Positions 27,665 through 38,406 of a stretch of DNA of 64,000 nt are shown here, one piece after another (position 1 is the first letter of the stretch; each line of letters opens with the position of its first letter). The stretch is from contig NZ_CP054306.1 of assembly GCF_018282115.1 (NCBI RefSeq), positions 1,101,488-1,165,487 of the forward strand, written 5' to 3'. The notes below the pieces were generated by a model, which did not search any database, was not told the origin of the DNA, and saw only the letters and a program-made list of their open reading frames with translations. Made by a program: the position numbers and the translations under genes. The DNA comes from Synechocystis sp. PCC 7338. Its GTDB lineage: Bacteria > Cyanobacteriota > Cyanobacteriia > Cyanobacteriales > Microcystaceae.

Positions 27665-28081
27665 TCAAAAATCTAGGAAAGCGAGCGAAGACACTAAGTT
27701 ATTAAAATCCCGATGGGCTGAACATTGAGGGCGTTGGGCTGTGGAAGATAAAGTTTTGTAAATCAAAAAAGAGTATCTGGCTTTAACCTTTGCTAAGCAA
27801 TTAGACTTGAGGAAGAATATAATTCAGATATGGAAATTTTTCGGTCTAAAAATTGATTTTTTTAGGAGTGTGACTTGAAAACCCATCATCAGCCCCAGCT
27901 AACCTGAAGAATATTGTGAATTACTCCCCAAAGAGCCTCAAAAAGAACCGTATTTCACAACTAAGGGACAATTGAGACTTTTTAGGGGATACTTTAACCA
28001 GATTTAAAACAGTTTTTACTACCTCGAAACAACCAGTTTCTGCCACTCAAAAACTCTGCCTTGAATTTGGGCGTTAAAACT
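27665..28081. other. Non-coding stretch without recognised gene
   Basis: About 415 bp between the broken nuclease gene and the histidine kinase. Short open frames occur (for example one of about 34 codons, 27905-28010, reading PEEYCELLPKEPQ..., without a start codon) and may be relics, but I cannot assign them. The region is AT-rich and should contain the kinase promoter. Confidence 0.5.
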
Positions 28082-30112
28082 ATGTCCGCTTTTTTGCTCG
28101 GTTCCGAATCAGAGGAGTTTTTACAAAAAGTGGCTGGGGTGATTCCGGGCTGGTTGTATGGTTTTGTGCAACGTAGTGATGATTCCATTGCCTTTATCTA
28201 TATCAGCTCCCAAATTGAGGTTGTGCACGAAGTCTCTGCCGCTGCCGTGCTGGCCGATGCCGAGATACTCCTGCGGCAGATCCATCCTGATGACTGGCTC
28301 CACTACCGCCAAACTCTGGCCTACAGCCGAGCCACCCTGGAACCATTGTGTTTGGAATGGCGCATCATTACCCCTTCAGGAAAATCGAAATGGTTACGCA
28401 CCAAGTCTCAACCGGAAAGGTTGCCCAACCAAGATACCATCTGGTTTGGAGTCATTCTGGATGTTACAGCAGAAAAACAGACTGAACAACAATTAAACCA
28501 ATTAAATAACTATCTGCAACAAAGTGACCAAAAATTTCGCCTCGCTTTCGAAAATGCCAATGTTGGTATGTGCATGGTGGATCTAGAGGGAAATTTGGTC
28601 AAAGTTAATAACAAGATGGGAGAAATGTTTGGTTATAGTGCTCAAGAGATGGAAAAAATGACAGTTAATGATTTGGCATTACCGGAAGATAAAAAAGTCA
28701 GTCCATCTTTTATTCAACACGCTATTACTGAGCACCAAGACCATGCCGTTTTAGAAAAAAGATATATGCACCGTCAGGGTCATATTATCTATGGAGAAGT
28801 TTCCACTTCTTTGGTGCGTGATTCCGACGGCATACCACTATATTTTATATCCTATGTAAAAGATATTACTGAACGAATTGAATATGAACAAGAAATTCTC
28901 CGATCTAGGAATGAAATTGAGCAAATCAATCAAGAGCTTGAGGAGAGGGTTAAGCTGAGAACAGCAGAAGTATGTGAACAACAACAATTGTTAAGACTTT
29001 ATTTTGAGCAATCTATTATCGGTTTAGCCATAGTATCTACCAATAAAACTTGGATTGATGCCAACTCAAAATTTTGCCAAATAGTGGGCTATTCGTTTGA
29101 AGAATTAAGAACAAAAAGCTGGGCAGAAATAACCCATCCTGACGATTTAAACTTAGATCTAAGCTATTATCAACGTCTCTTAAAAGGGGAAATAGATGGT
29201 TACGAAATTGACAAACGTTATATCCATAAAAATGGCTATTTTATCCACGTAAATCTTGGAGTACAAGCCCATCGTAGACTAGATGGTAACCTTGATTTTT
29301 GTGTAGTGATGATTCAGGACATTGGTGATCGTAAGGCTATGGAAAACAGCATCTCTTTGGCTTTGCAGCGGGAAAAGGAGCTAAATGAACTGCGTTCTCA
29401 ATTCATTACGTCCATCTCTCACCAGTTTCGTACCCCCTTAACAACCATTGCCTGTGCCGCTTCAATTATGGAAAAATTTCAGGAAAAAATCACTAGGGAA
29501 AAACAAGGTCAATATCTACATTCCATCCTCAAAAGTGTTAAATATATTGATGAATTAATTAATGACATCACCACAATCAACCTTAATACCGAAGAAGTAG
29601 AGCCCATGGTGGTCGATGGAGACTTAATTGATTTTTGTCAGGAATTAATTGATAAAATCGAATATCTCTATACACCATACAAAATTAATTTTTATCCGCA
29701 CTTAGACATAGATTCAAATACAAAATGCGAGCAAGTTATAGTGAGATTTGATCCTGTATTACTAGCGCCAATTTTGAATCATTTACTGACTAACGGGATT
29801 AAGTATTCCCCCACCAATTTCACCATTGATTTTCATCTGCGAGAATCTCCCCACGAAATAATTTTTGATGTTTTAGATTATGGCATCGGCATCCCGAAAA
29901 CAGATTTGGAAAAAATTTTCGAGCCATTTCAGCGGGGTTCCAACGTGGGGCATATTGCCGGCATTGGCATTGGTTTGACGATCGCCAGAAAATTGGTAAC
30001 CTTCTATGGGGGCAGAATCGAGATCCAAAGTGAGCTAGGGGAGGGCACCAGGGTGTCTTTATCCATTCCTAAATGGCCCTTTACCAATATCCCATGGGAT
30101 TCTCCAGCCTGA
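28082..30112 (+). CDS. Multi-PAS sensor histidine kinase
   Basis: A 676-residue cytosolic histidine kinase. Three PAS/PAC units (about 20-140, 155-270, 300-420) each end in a DITE/DVTA/DIGD-type PAC motif. A coiled coil leads to the dimerisation domain with phospho-acceptor His447 in SISHQFRTPL. The ATPase domain has an N box reading NHLLTNGIKYSP, G1 box DYGIGIP and G2 box GIGIGLTIA. No membrane segment and no receiver domain are seen, and no response regulator is adjacent. ATG 28082 is preferred over TTG 28061. The ligand is unknown. It overlaps the next gene by 40 bp. Confidence 0.88.
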   Translation: MSAFLLGSESEEFLQKVAGVIPGWLYGFVQRSDDSIAFIYISSQIEVVHEVSAAAVLADAEILLRQIHPDDWLHYRQTLAYSRATLEPLCLEWRIITPSGKSKWLRTKSQPERLPNQDTIWFGVILDVTAEKQTEQQLNQLNNYLQQSDQKFRLAFENANVGMCMVDLEGNLVKVNNKMGEMFGYSAQEMEKMTVNDLALPEDKKVSPSFIQHAITEHQDHAVLEKRYMHRQGHIIYGEVSTSLVRDSDGIPLYFISYVKDITERIEYEQEILRSRNEIEQINQELEERVKLRTAEVCEQQQLLRLYFEQSIIGLAIVSTNKTWIDANSKFCQIVGYSFEELRTKSWAEITHPDDLNLDLSYYQRLLKGEIDGYEIDKRYIHKNGYFIHVNLGVQAHRRLDGNLDFCVVMIQDIGDRKAMENSISLALQREKELNELRSQFITSISHQFRTPLTTIACAASIMEKFQEKITREKQGQYLHSILKSVKYIDELINDITTINLNTEEVEPMVVDGDLIDFCQELIDKIEYLYTPYKINFYPHLDIDSNTKCEQVIVRFDPVLLAPILNHLLTNGIKYSPTNFTIDFHLRESPHEIIFDVLDYGIGIPKTDLEKIFEPFQRGSNVGHIAGIGIGLTIARKLVTFYGGRIEIQSELGEGTRVSLSIPKWPFTNIPWDSPA

Positions 30113-31332
30113 CGGTTGTAGAAAAACTATTAATCTTTCCGGAAATAATGCTGATCATTGCCATACTTTGCCTGGGGTTGTTAGTGTCCCAGGGGGTAGC
30201 TAGTTTAATTTTGCTCAGTCGTTTGGTTAAAGGAGCGCGGCGGCGATCGCCATTGACACCAGTATTTCTGCCGGAAGACGGGGTTCGCAATGTCTCAGTA
30301 GTAGTACCCACCTTGAATGAGGCGGCCCGGGTAACTCCGTGTTTAGTAGGTTTAGCACAACAGGGGCCACCGTTAAGGGAAATTTTGGTGGTGGATAGTC
30401 GTTCCACCGATGGCACCCAGGCAGTGGTACAAGCTAGGCAAAAAGATAATCCCCGTTTGCAACTGCTGACCGATGATCCTTTGCCGGATAACTGGGTGGG
30501 GCGACCCTGGGCCTTAAACTATGGTTTTAGGCAGAGTGATGCTGCTAGCGAGTGGATTTTGGGCATTGATGCTGATACCCAACCCCAACCGGGACTAGTG
30601 GCCAGTGTGGTGCAAGCGGCACAAGAGGAGGGTTACGATATACTTTCCCTGTCGCCCCAATTTATTTTGCAATCGCCTGGGGAATGGTGGCTGCAACCAG
30701 CTTTGTTGATGACTTTGCTCTATCGCTTTGAGTCCGCTGGGGTGAGGCAACAGGCTCCGGAAACAGTGATGGCCAATGGTCAATGTTTTCTCTGTCGGCG
30801 ATCGGTGCTGGAGGCCTTGCAGGGTTACGAGCTGGCGGCCCGTTCCTTTTGTGATGATGTGACCTTAGCTAGGGCGGCGGCCCAACGGGGTTATCGGGTG
30901 GGCTTTTTGGATGGCGCTAACCTAATCCGGGTGAGAATGTACGAAGGCATTGGGGAAACCTGGCGAGAATGGGGGCGATCGCTGGATCTCAAGGATGCTA
31001 CGGTGCCGGCCCGCCTATGGGCGGAGGTGATTTTTCTGCTATTGGTGCAGGGTTTGCCTATTTTGCTTTTTTCCCTGTTATTGATGCTCTGGGGAGAAAA
31101 CTTTGATTTTTTAACTCTCCGCTTGGCGATCGCCGTCAATGGCTTTTTACTCCTAATCCGTTCGGCTATGCTATGGGCAATTTACCCTTCCTATTACCGA
31201 CCTTCGGGGCAGGGAGCCTGGAGCTATTGGCTTTCTCCCCTGGCGGATCCGTTGGCGGTGGCCCGGATTATTATTTCTGCTTCCCAAACTCCCAAACAAT
31301 GGCGGGGACGAGTTTACCCCGGTGTCTCTTAA
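30073..31332 (+). CDS. Family 2 glycosyltransferase, CruG-like
   Basis: Membrane-bound GT2 enzyme of 419 residues. An N-terminal helix (about 20-50) precedes the catalytic domain: SVVVPTLNEAARV, DSRSTDGTQ, the DADTQ metal-binding motif (DxD type), and CDDVTLARAA further on. Two or three C-terminal helices follow (about 310-375). Pattern, length and the PDNWVGRPWALN motif resemble CruG, which glycosylates myxol/myxoxanthophyll carotenoids; I hold that assignment with moderate confidence. The start overlaps the kinase gene; ATG 30094 would shorten the overlap to 19 bp. Co-transcription with the kinase is likely. Confidence 0.75.
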   Translation: MALYQYPMGFSSLTVVEKLLIFPEIMLIIAILCLGLLVSQGVASLILLSRLVKGARRRSPLTPVFLPEDGVRNVSVVVPTLNEAARVTPCLVGLAQQGPPLREILVVDSRSTDGTQAVVQARQKDNPRLQLLTDDPLPDNWVGRPWALNYGFRQSDAASEWILGIDADTQPQPGLVASVVQAAQEEGYDILSLSPQFILQSPGEWWLQPALLMTLLYRFESAGVRQQAPETVMANGQCFLCRRSVLEALQGYELAARSFCDDVTLARAAAQRGYRVGFLDGANLIRVRMYEGIGETWREWGRSLDLKDATVPARLWAEVIFLLLVQGLPILLFSLLLMLWGENFDFLTLRLAIAVNGFLLLIRSAMLWAIYPSYYRPSGQGAWSYWLSPLADPLAVARIIISASQTPKQWRGRVYPGVS

Positions 31333-31444
31333 GACTGCTCAACTGAATCGGGGAAAGTTAATATTGCTGAAAACTTTACCGACTAACCGCAAAGTTTTAC
31401 CTCATTCTTCGTTGTCTTGGCCAGATTAATTAATTGCTAATTTT

Positions 31445-32254
31445 ATGGATGCCACTGCTCCCATTCTCCAAGCCCTGGAAAAATTAATTGCCGTAGTGGC
31501 TCAACTGCGATCGCCAGAGGGGGGATGCCCCTGGGATTTAGCCCAAACCCAACAAAGTTTAATTCCCTACGTGGTGGAAGAAGCCTACGAAGTGGTCCAC
31601 GCTCTGCAAAGCCAAGACCAAACGGCGATCGCCGAAGAGTTGGGGGATTTACTGCTCCAGGTGGTGCTCCAAGCCCAAGTCGCCCAGGACTTAGGTCACT
31701 TCAATTTGCAACAAGTGGCGGAGGGGATTACCGCAAAACTCATCCGTCGCCATCCCCACGTTTTTGCCGAGGTAACAGTTAGTAATGCTGAGGAAGTAAA
31801 AGCCAATTGGCAGGCAATTAAAGCAGAGGAAAAGGGTTTAAACCCCAACCAAGCACAATTTTTAAGCACCAAACTAGAACGCCATAACAGTACGTTGCCC
31901 CCTTTGATGGCCAGTAGTAAAATTTCCCGGAAAGCGGCGGCGGTGGGTTTTGAATGGCCAGACATCGACGGTGTATGGGCTAAATTTAGCGAAGAATTAA
32001 CGGAATTTAAACAGGCTTTAACTACGGAAAACAAAGAACATCAACAGGCAGAATTGGGAGATTTACTATTCACTCTCATTAACCTAGCCCGTTGGTACAA
32101 TTTAGATGCATCCCTCGCCCTCCACGGCACTAATCAGAGATTTATTCAACGACTCCAATTAATGGAAAAATTTGCTGATCGCCCGTTGGATCAATACAAT
32201 CTGGAGGAATTGGAAACCCTATGGCAGAGAGCAAAAAAACAACTTAACCAATAA
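31445..32254 (+). CDS. mazG: Nucleoside triphosphate pyrophosphohydrolase MazG
   Basis: Cleaves nucleoside triphosphates to monophosphates and pyrophosphate, acting as a house-cleaning or (p)ppGpp-lowering enzyme. The 269-residue protein has two MazG repeats. The first (about 20-115) has CPWDLAQT, the metal-binding EEAYEVVHAL and EELGDLLLQVVLQAQ. The second (about 165-260) has GFEWPDIDGVWAKFSEELTEFKQA and AELGDLLFTLINLAR. Length matches E. coli MazG. ATG 31445. Neighbours do not suggest a toxin-antitoxin role. Confidence 0.93.
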   Translation: MDATAPILQALEKLIAVVAQLRSPEGGCPWDLAQTQQSLIPYVVEEAYEVVHALQSQDQTAIAEELGDLLLQVVLQAQVAQDLGHFNLQQVAEGITAKLIRRHPHVFAEVTVSNAEEVKANWQAIKAEEKGLNPNQAQFLSTKLERHNSTLPPLMASSKISRKAAAVGFEWPDIDGVWAKFSEELTEFKQALTTENKEHQQAELGDLLFTLINLARWYNLDASLALHGTNQRFIQRLQLMEKFADRPLDQYNLEELETLWQRAKKQLNQ

Positions 32255-32348
32255 ATTCACCATTAATTTCTTCCAATTCTAGAATTGCCCCGTTATCATC
32301 CCCTATCCCTGGCGATCGCCTGCTACGGTGAAAGTTCAGTGGAGAGCA

Positions 32349-33446
32349 ATGGAGGAAAACTGGGGCATGAACATCACCAAAACAGACCTAGCCTGGGCAG
32401 TAGAACAGGGCTATTTGTCGGCAGAGCAAGCCGAACAATTATGGCAAGCCTGGACAGAACATCAGGGTCTCCCGGCCATGGAGGGTGAAAGGGAACATAG
32501 TGATTCCCCACCGTTGCGATTCGACTTTGCCAACGTCGCTTTTTACTTTGGTGCCCTGATTGTCATTGTGGCCATGGTTTTCCTCGGTACTATTGTTTGG
32601 GATGCCCTGGGGGGATTTGGTTTATTTACTGTGGCGGTGGTGTATGCAGTGGGTTTAACCCTAGTGGGTCAATGGCTTTATTTTCAGCAAAAATTACCCA
32701 TCCCCGGCGGTTTGCTAATTACCATCGCCGTTTGGATGACCCCCTTGGCTATTTACGGACTGCAGCAGGGCTTTGGGTTAATTTCCCTCGAAGATCCATC
32801 TGTGTACCGCAATTTGCCCACCTGGCTAATCAGCGGCCGTTTTCCCCTGGCCATGGGCACCATTATTGCCAGTTTATTGGCTTTACGCTTCATTCACTTT
32901 CCCTTCCTCACCTTTCCCCTCGCTTTTTGCCTCTGGTTCCTCTCCATCGATATTCCCTCCCTTATTTACGGAGAGACAGTCAGTTTCACCACCGCAGCCC
33001 ACTTGACCCTAGGCTTTGGCATTGTTTGTTTGGCGATCGCCTATGGGGTAGATTTACGCTGGCGACGCAGTCGGGGAGATTACAGCTTTTGGCTCTACCT
33101 TTTTGGACTGATTAGTTTTTGGTTTAGCCTCCTGGCCACCGGGCAGGATACGGAATGGTATCGACTGCTTTTTTGCCTCATTAATTTAGGTCTGATGACT
33201 TTGTCAATTCTCCTCAAACGACGACTATTTATGGTGTTTGGCGTCATTGGTGTGTTCGGCTACATCAGTTATCTTGCGTTCCAAGTCTTTGCCGATTCCC
33301 TCCTCTTCCCCTTTGCTCTTTCTGCCCTGGGCCTAGCCATCATTGCCGTTGGCGTGCTTTACCAAAAACACTACCGGGCCGTGGAAGCCTATTTTGACGA
33401 CCTACTTCCTCCCCACTGGCGCAATTTTTTACCCAGGGAGAGATAA
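32349..33446 (+). CDS. DUF2157-type multi-spanning membrane protein
   Basis: A membrane protein of about 365 residues. The N-terminal 50 residues are soluble and contain the DUF2157-like helical segment LAWAVEQGYLSAEQAEQLW. Around ten hydrophobic helices follow, with a short cytosolic C-terminus. No catalytic motif is seen and the role is unknown. Starts possible at GTG 32328, ATG 32349 or ATG 32367; the last has GGAGG 11 bases upstream and may be the true one. It converges on feoB. Confidence 0.65.
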   Translation: MEENWGMNITKTDLAWAVEQGYLSAEQAEQLWQAWTEHQGLPAMEGEREHSDSPPLRFDFANVAFYFGALIVIVAMVFLGTIVWDALGGFGLFTVAVVYAVGLTLVGQWLYFQQKLPIPGGLLITIAVWMTPLAIYGLQQGFGLISLEDPSVYRNLPTWLISGRFPLAMGTIIASLLALRFIHFPFLTFPLAFCLWFLSIDIPSLIYGETVSFTTAAHLTLGFGIVCLAIAYGVDLRWRRSRGDYSFWLYLFGLISFWFSLLATGQDTEWYRLLFCLINLGLMTLSILLKRRLFMVFGVIGVFGYISYLAFQVFADSLLFPFALSALGLAIIAVGVLYQKHYRAVEAYFDDLLPPHWRNFLPRER

Positions 33447-33469
33447 AGGTTTCAATCAAAAACATATGT

Positions 33470-35320
33470 TCACACTCCCCAACCAAGCCAGGAAAAGCTT
33501 TGGTAGAAAATAAAGCTAAATAACCAAGCAGTGATGAGGGGAATAAGCACAGCCATGGTGGTGTAGGCAAGGGATTTACTTTCGCCCCAAATCGCTCCAA
33601 GGGTAGTGAGGCAAGGGATATAGATCAAACTAAATAAACAGTAGCTAAAACCCTGGGCAAAGGTTACTGTGGTGTGGATTTGATCAGAGACTGCGTCGGA
33701 ATTATTGAGGCCATAAATAACAGTTAGGGCTGCCACTTGAACTTCTTTGGCAACAAAACCAAAAATCAAAGAAATTGTTAAAAAGGGATTGATGCCCAAG
33801 GGATTCATGAACGGCTGGAAAAGACTACCGATACGCCCAGCAAAGGTGTCTAAACCCGTACTACCTTGGGGGAAGCTGGTTAAAAACCAAATGAGGCTAC
33901 TACCAATCACCATAAACATCGATAAACTGGCAACAAACTCCCGCATTTCTCCCCACACTCGCAAAAGCACTTGTCGAAAGGTGGGCAACCGATAAGGAGG
34001 CAATTCTAATACGAAGGGGTCCCGAGCTTGGAAATAGCGAAAACGACTTAAAACAGCGGCCACAGTGAAAGCGGCCACAAAACTCATTAAATACAGTAAA
34101 AATAGGGCGATCGCCCCTTGGGTGCCGGGCATGACAGCGGCCAGGATGAAAACAAATACCTGCAGGCGGGCAGAACAGAGGGAAAAGGGAATGACCAACA
34201 TGGCCAAGAGTCGCATTCCTCGGCTACGCATCACCCTAGTGCCCATAATGGCGGGGACATTACAGCCAAAGCCCATCATTTGCAAAACGAAGCTCCGCCC
34301 ATCTAGCCCCAATCGCCCCATAAGGGCATCCATTAGATAGGCAGCCCGAGAGAGGTAACCACTGCCCTCTAGGATTCCCATGACAATGAAAAATATGGCC
34401 ACCAAGGGAACAAAGGAAAGCAGGGCAGCAAAACCGGTCCAAATACCGTCCAAGAGTAGTTCTTGCAGGATGGTGGGTAAGGGGGAAAATAACGGTTCTA
34501 AAACATTGCTTTGCAGCCAACCGGTGACCACATCCACTGGATCGGCACTGGGCAAACCCACATTCCAAATCATCCAAAATACACCAAACATGGAGGCGAA
34601 AAAGATGGGTAGGCCAAAGAAGGGATGGAGCATCACTCCGTCAATGGCATTGGTGAGGGTGCGGGCAGTGGGGGATGGCATCTGCACCACACCGGCCAGG
34701 GCCGTTTCCACATCGGCGATCGCCACGGGGTGGTCGGAAAGAACATTAACCAGATCGGGAACTTGGTAGGCTTCCGGTTGCTGCGCCACCACACGACCAA
34801 TGGCGTCCATAGCCCGGGGACAGCCGGTACCGTATTTCGCGCTAATGGGATACAGGGGCAAGCCAAGCCTTTCCTGGAGGGCAGCCACATCAATTTGCAC
34901 TCCGTAGCGCTTAGCTTCGTCGGCCAGGTTTAAAAGAGCAATCACTGGAATGCCTAGGATTTTTACCTGGAGGAGCAGACGGATTTGTCGGTCAATTTGG
35001 GCCGCATTCACCACTACCACTACTAAGTTGACAGCATAGTCAGCCAGGAAGCGTTGCACTACCCATTCGTCTTCGGAAAAGCCATTGAGGTCATAGATGC
35101 CCGGTAGATCAACAAACTCAATGGGTTCCCCTTGCAACGGCACCACCGCCCGGAATAGGTCCACCGTTAACCCTGGCCAGTTGGCGATCGCCGCATTAGC
35201 TTTGGTGATCCGGTTGAAGAAAGTGGATTTCCCCGTATTGGGCTGGCCAATAAAAGTAACCCTTTTTCTTACATCAGGACGACTGGACTGGACCGACCCC
35301 CGTTGGCAATGACTCACCAT
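33470..35320 (-). CDS. feoB: Ferrous iron transporter FeoB
   Basis: Inner-membrane Fe(II) uptake protein of 616 residues. A GTPase domain lies in the first 200 residues: G1 GQPNTGKST, G3 DLPG, G4 NLAD. The membrane part carries paired gate helices with GFGCNVPAIMGTR and the NFeoB/C-type helices through the C-terminus (two Gate domains separated by the FeoB core). Length is nearer the short, cyanobacterial type than E. coli's 773. It follows feoA by seven bases, so the two are one transcription unit. Iron starvation (Fur) would be the expected control; a clear Fur site was not assigned. Confidence 0.95.
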   Translation of the reverse strand: MVSHCQRGSVQSSRPDVRKRVTFIGQPNTGKSTFFNRITKANAAIANWPGLTVDLFRAVVPLQGEPIEFVDLPGIYDLNGFSEDEWVVQRFLADYAVNLVVVVVNAAQIDRQIRLLLQVKILGIPVIALLNLADEAKRYGVQIDVAALQERLGLPLYPISAKYGTGCPRAMDAIGRVVAQQPEAYQVPDLVNVLSDHPVAIADVETALAGVVQMPSPTARTLTNAIDGVMLHPFFGLPIFFASMFGVFWMIWNVGLPSADPVDVVTGWLQSNVLEPLFSPLPTILQELLLDGIWTGFAALLSFVPLVAIFFIVMGILEGSGYLSRAAYLMDALMGRLGLDGRSFVLQMMGFGCNVPAIMGTRVMRSRGMRLLAMLVIPFSLCSARLQVFVFILAAVMPGTQGAIALFLLYLMSFVAAFTVAAVLSRFRYFQARDPFVLELPPYRLPTFRQVLLRVWGEMREFVASLSMFMVIGSSLIWFLTSFPQGSTGLDTFAGRIGSLFQPFMNPLGINPFLTISLIFGFVAKEVQVAALTVIYGLNNSDAVSDQIHTTVTFAQGFSYCLFSLIYIPCLTTLGAIWGESKSLAYTTMAVLIPLITAWLFSFIFYQSFSWLGWGV

Positions 35321-35327
35321 AACCGCC

Positions 35328-35567
35328 CTACTCTCCTAAGGTAATCTGCACCAATTGGGCTTCACTGCGACGCATGGCCACTTCGGTGGTACTACCAATG
35401 CGGAGGTGGAGTGGCCCCCCCAAGCTGGCCTTACGGAGCAATTGAATCGGTTTATCAGGAATAATTCCCATTGCTTCCATGCGATTAACTAACCCCTCCC
35501 CATGGTTTCCCAGTAAAATTTTCTCCACAAAAGCCACCTGACCCACCGATAAATCCAATAACGTCAT
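35328..35567 (-). CDS. feoA: Ferrous iron transport protein FeoA
   Basis: A 79-residue SH3-like cytosolic partner of FeoB. From ATG 35567 it reads MTLLDLSVGQVAFV and includes the usual turn LVNRMEAMGIIPDKPIQLL and the strand pair GGPLHLRIGSTTEVAMRR. A TTG at 35597 would add ten residues that do not look like the family. The region 35568-35831 (264 bp) upstream holds no gene and must carry the feoAB promoter. Confidence 0.93.
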   Translation of the reverse strand: MTLLDLSVGQVAFVEKILLGNHGEGLVNRMEAMGIIPDKPIQLLRKASLGGPLHLRIGSTTEVAMRRSEAQLVQITLGE

Positions 35568-35831
35568 GGTTTTCCCAAAACTGCAAATAATTCTCAACTA
35601 TTAAGTTAGCATTATCTGTTCAGAATGAACGTCAAAAATCACTGGAATAATTGTGAGTATAATCACTTACCATTGATTAAATTCCATGCAACCTATGGAA
35701 AAATCCTGCCCAAGACAGATGCTGGGAGCATTGCTGTAGATCACCAAAAATCTCCGCAACTATTTGGGACTTAAGCCTCGGTTTGTTAAATCATTAGTGT
35801 GGGCTGAGTTAAAGAAAATCTCTGATGGGAG

Positions 35832-36293
35832 CTAGGATTCCAGCAAAATAGTGCGACCATTCTGATCGGTGCGGTAGACCCAATTTTTTTGCCCTGATTG
35901 TATCGTCACCTGCCAGCCTGGGGTCATAACTTGGGCGCACATTTGTCCTTCCTGAACCAAACCAAGGCAACTGTCAGGCCAGGTTTTATTTTCCGAGGAC
36001 TGGACTTGGAATGCACTAGCTGGTTCACCGGTACGTTGAGCAAGGTCAGCGATAATTTTGTCGGCGATCGCCTGGGGGAGCATGGCAGGTGGGGAAGCTA
36101 AAGGACTAGGGGAAGAGGGTTGGTTTGCAATGGTGCCGGAGTTTTGCCCTGGGGGGGATAAACTTTGGTCGGTGTAGGTACAACCCTGGACGAGACCAAT
36201 ACTGAGCAAACTAAACAATAGTAATGTGCCCAGAAACTTGCCGCCATTGGCAGATTTTCTCGGTTGGAAATAGATTAGATGGGGGTCAGGCAT
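35832..36293 (-). CDS. Cyanobacterial lipoprotein of unknown function
   Basis: A 153-residue protein with a hydrophobic segment (about 20-37) ending in a cysteine (LVQGC), so probably a lipoprotein. A Pro/Ser-rich linker (about 45-70) leads to a small domain with WPDSCLGL and MCAQVMTPGWQVTI, giving two cysteines suited to a disulfide, as found in conserved cyanobacterial secreted proteins. Role unknown. It starts 15 bp after ftsH on the same strand, so the two are probably co-transcribed; its basic N-terminus is long for a signal peptide and a later start may apply. Confidence 0.65.
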   Translation of the reverse strand: MPDPHLIYFQPRKSANGGKFLGTLLLFSLLSIGLVQGCTYTDQSLSPPGQNSGTIANQPSSPSPLASPPAMLPQAIADKIIADLAQRTGEPASAFQVQSSENKTWPDSCLGLVQEGQMCAQVMTPGWQVTIQSGQKNWVYRTDQNGRTILLES

Positions 36294-36308
36294 TGCACAG
36301 ATGGGGGG

Positions 36309-38306
36309 CTACTTACCCGCTAAAGCAGGCTGTTTCCGAGACTTCTGATAACTTTCCACTAGTTGTCGGAAGTGTTCTCCTTCAATGGTTTCTTGATCAA
36401 TGAGGGCATCCACCAATAAATCCATCAAATTGCGGTTTTCTTCGATGATACGGGTGGCCCGTTGGTGGGCGGCGGTGACAATGGCTTGGATTTCCCGGTC
36501 AATGCGGGCGGCAATATCTTCGGAATATTCTGATCGTTTACCCCAATCGCCACCGTTGTAATTGCGATCGCCTTCTTCCTCCAGCGCCACCAAGCCCAGG
36601 GAAGACATGCCCAGTTTCGTCACCATTTGCCGAGCTAGGTAAGTGATTTTTTCAATGTCATTACCGGCTCCAGTGGTTACCTCATCGTCGCCAAAAATAA
36701 CTTCTTCCGCTACCCTGCCCCCCAACAATCCGGCGATGCGGGCAATCATTTGGTTGCGGGTCATTAGGCTTTGGTCTTCATCGGGGGTGAACCAGGTTAA
36801 ACCTTGGGCTTGACCCCGGGGGATGAGGGTAACTTTTTCCACCGGATCATGGCCAGGACAGAGGGTGCCAATGAGGGCATGGCCGACTTCGTGGTAGGCA
36901 ATTAACCGCTTGCTTTTACTGTCCACCAAGGGAGTCCCTTCCATACCGGCCACTACCCGGTCAATGGCATCGTTGACTTCCGCCATGGTGATGGCATCCT
37001 TGCGCCGCCGAGCAGTGAAAATGGCCGCTTCATTTAACACATTGGCTAAATCTGCCCCGGTAAAGCCTGGGGTTCTACGGGCGATCGCCGCTAACTGGAC
37101 CTCTTCATGGAGTTTTTTATTTTGGGCATGGATTGCCAGAATTAATTCCCGGCCCTGCACATCGGGATAATCCACCGTCACCTGGCGATCAAACCGTCCC
37201 GGCCGCAAAAGGGCTAAATCCAACACATCGGGTCGGTTGGTGGCCGCAATGACAATAATGCCGCTGTTGCCCTCAAAGCCATCCATTTCCGTCAGCAATT
37301 GATTGAGGGTCTGTTCCCGTTCATCGTTGCCGCCGCCGTAGCCCACGCCCCGTTGCCGACCCACCGCATCAATTTCATCAATAAACACTAAGCAGGGAGC
37401 ATTTTCCTTCGCTTTTTTGAACAAATCCCTCACCCGGGAAGCTCCCACCCCCACAAACATTTCCACAAATTCCGAACCGGAAATACTGAAAAATGGCACC
37501 CCCGCCTCCCCGGCGATCGCCTTGGCTAATAAAGTTTTGCCTGTACCAGGAGGGCCGATGAGTAGAACACCCCGGGGAATTTTGGCCCCGATGGCAGTAA
37601 ATTTTTCCGGTTGCTTGAGGAAAGTTACCACTTCCTGCAACTCTTCCTTCGCTTCGTCAATGCCGGCCACATCGTCAAAACCCACCCCAGTTTTTGCTTC
37701 CATTTGGAACCGAGCCTTGGATTTACCAAAACTCATGGCCTGCCCCGACGCATTGGCGGATCGACGCACCACCATCACCACCAAACCGATCAAAATGGCG
37801 ACAACCAGTAAGTTGGTCAACAGGCCATACAGGGCGGAATTATCTGGGGTGCGGTTGATGTCCAAATCGATGGTTTCAGAACGACTCCGCAGGAGGTTGA
37901 GCAACTCTGGATTATTGTCTAGCAACTGCACTGTTTGGGGTTTGGAGCCTGGGGGCGCATCCTTGAGCGTGACGATCGCCTGGCGGCGGTTGGTGTCCAC
38001 TTCCACTTTGGCCACCTGATTGGCTTTGATGGCGTCGATCAGCTGCCCATAGTTCATTTTGGGTTCAGCAGAACGGGAGGAGCCGGAGCCCAAAAAAGAG
38101 CGGGGGCTTTCCCCTCCATTGCTGGAGCTAGGGGATTGGGCCGGACTAGGACTGACCTTAGGTTGGCTTCCATTTCCCCCTTCCTGGGCCAGGGTGGATA
38201 CCGGTAGAACTAGGGTGCCAGCTACCAGTAAACCCATCCCCAAACGGTGCCAAAAGCGGCTAGGGCTGGAGAAAAAATGGCGATCGGAACGGGGACGATG
38301 ACTCAT
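36309..38306 (-). CDS. ftsH: ATP-dependent zinc metalloprotease FtsH (FtsH1-like)
   Basis: Membrane-bound AAA protease of 665 residues that degrades misfolded membrane proteins. Order: N-terminal hydrophobic segment ending STLAQE (about 22-42), Gly/Ser/Pro-rich stretch, a lumenal domain, a second helix (about 160-182), the AAA domain with Walker A GPPGTGKT (251-258) and Walker [10 protein letters not shown], the second region of homology, then the protease domain with HEVGH (472-476) in place of the commoner HEAGH. Length and proximity to feoB match FtsH1 (slr1390) of Synechocystis PCC 6803, as I recall it. ATG 38306. Confidence 0.95.
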   Translation of the reverse strand: MSHRPRSDRHFFSSPSRFWHRLGMGLLVAGTLVLPVSTLAQEGGNGSQPKVSPSPAQSPSSSNGGESPRSFLGSGSSRSAEPKMNYGQLIDAIKANQVAKVEVDTNRRQAIVTLKDAPPGSKPQTVQLLDNNPELLNLLRSRSETIDLDINRTPDNSALYGLLTNLLVVAILIGLVVMVVRRSANASGQAMSFGKSKARFQMEAKTGVGFDDVAGIDEAKEELQEVVTFLKQPEKFTAIGAKIPRGVLLIGPPGTGKTLLAKAIAGEAGVPFFSISGSEFVEMFVGVGASRVRDLFKKAKENAPCLVFIDEIDAVGRQRGVGYGGGNDEREQTLNQLLTEMDGFEGNSGIIVIAATNRPDVLDLALLRPGRFDRQVTVDYPDVQGRELILAIHAQNKKLHEEVQLAAIARRTPGFTGADLANVLNEAAIFTARRRKDAITMAEVNDAIDRVVAGMEGTPLVDSKSKRLIAYHEVGHALIGTLCPGHDPVEKVTLIPRGQAQGLTWFTPDEDQSLMTRNQMIARIAGLLGGRVAEEVIFGDDEVTTGAGNDIEKITYLARQMVTKLGMSSLGLVALEEEGDRNYNGGDWGKRSEYSEDIAARIDREIQAIVTAAHQRATRIIEENRNLMDLLVDALIDQETIEGEHFRQLVESYQKSRKQPALAGK

Positions 38307-38406
38307 GGACGTTTTAAACTAAAAAAATTCCAGCAGAGGGGAAAAACTCCAATCCCCATGATAGCTTGGGTCTTTAATTAGCAAAATGTAACGAACTGCT
38401 TTAACT

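Noticed and set aside
27905-28010. Short frame PEEYCELLPKEPQ... before the histidine kinase
   Set aside because: It has no start codon and no recognisable family; too little to call a gene or a relic with confidence.
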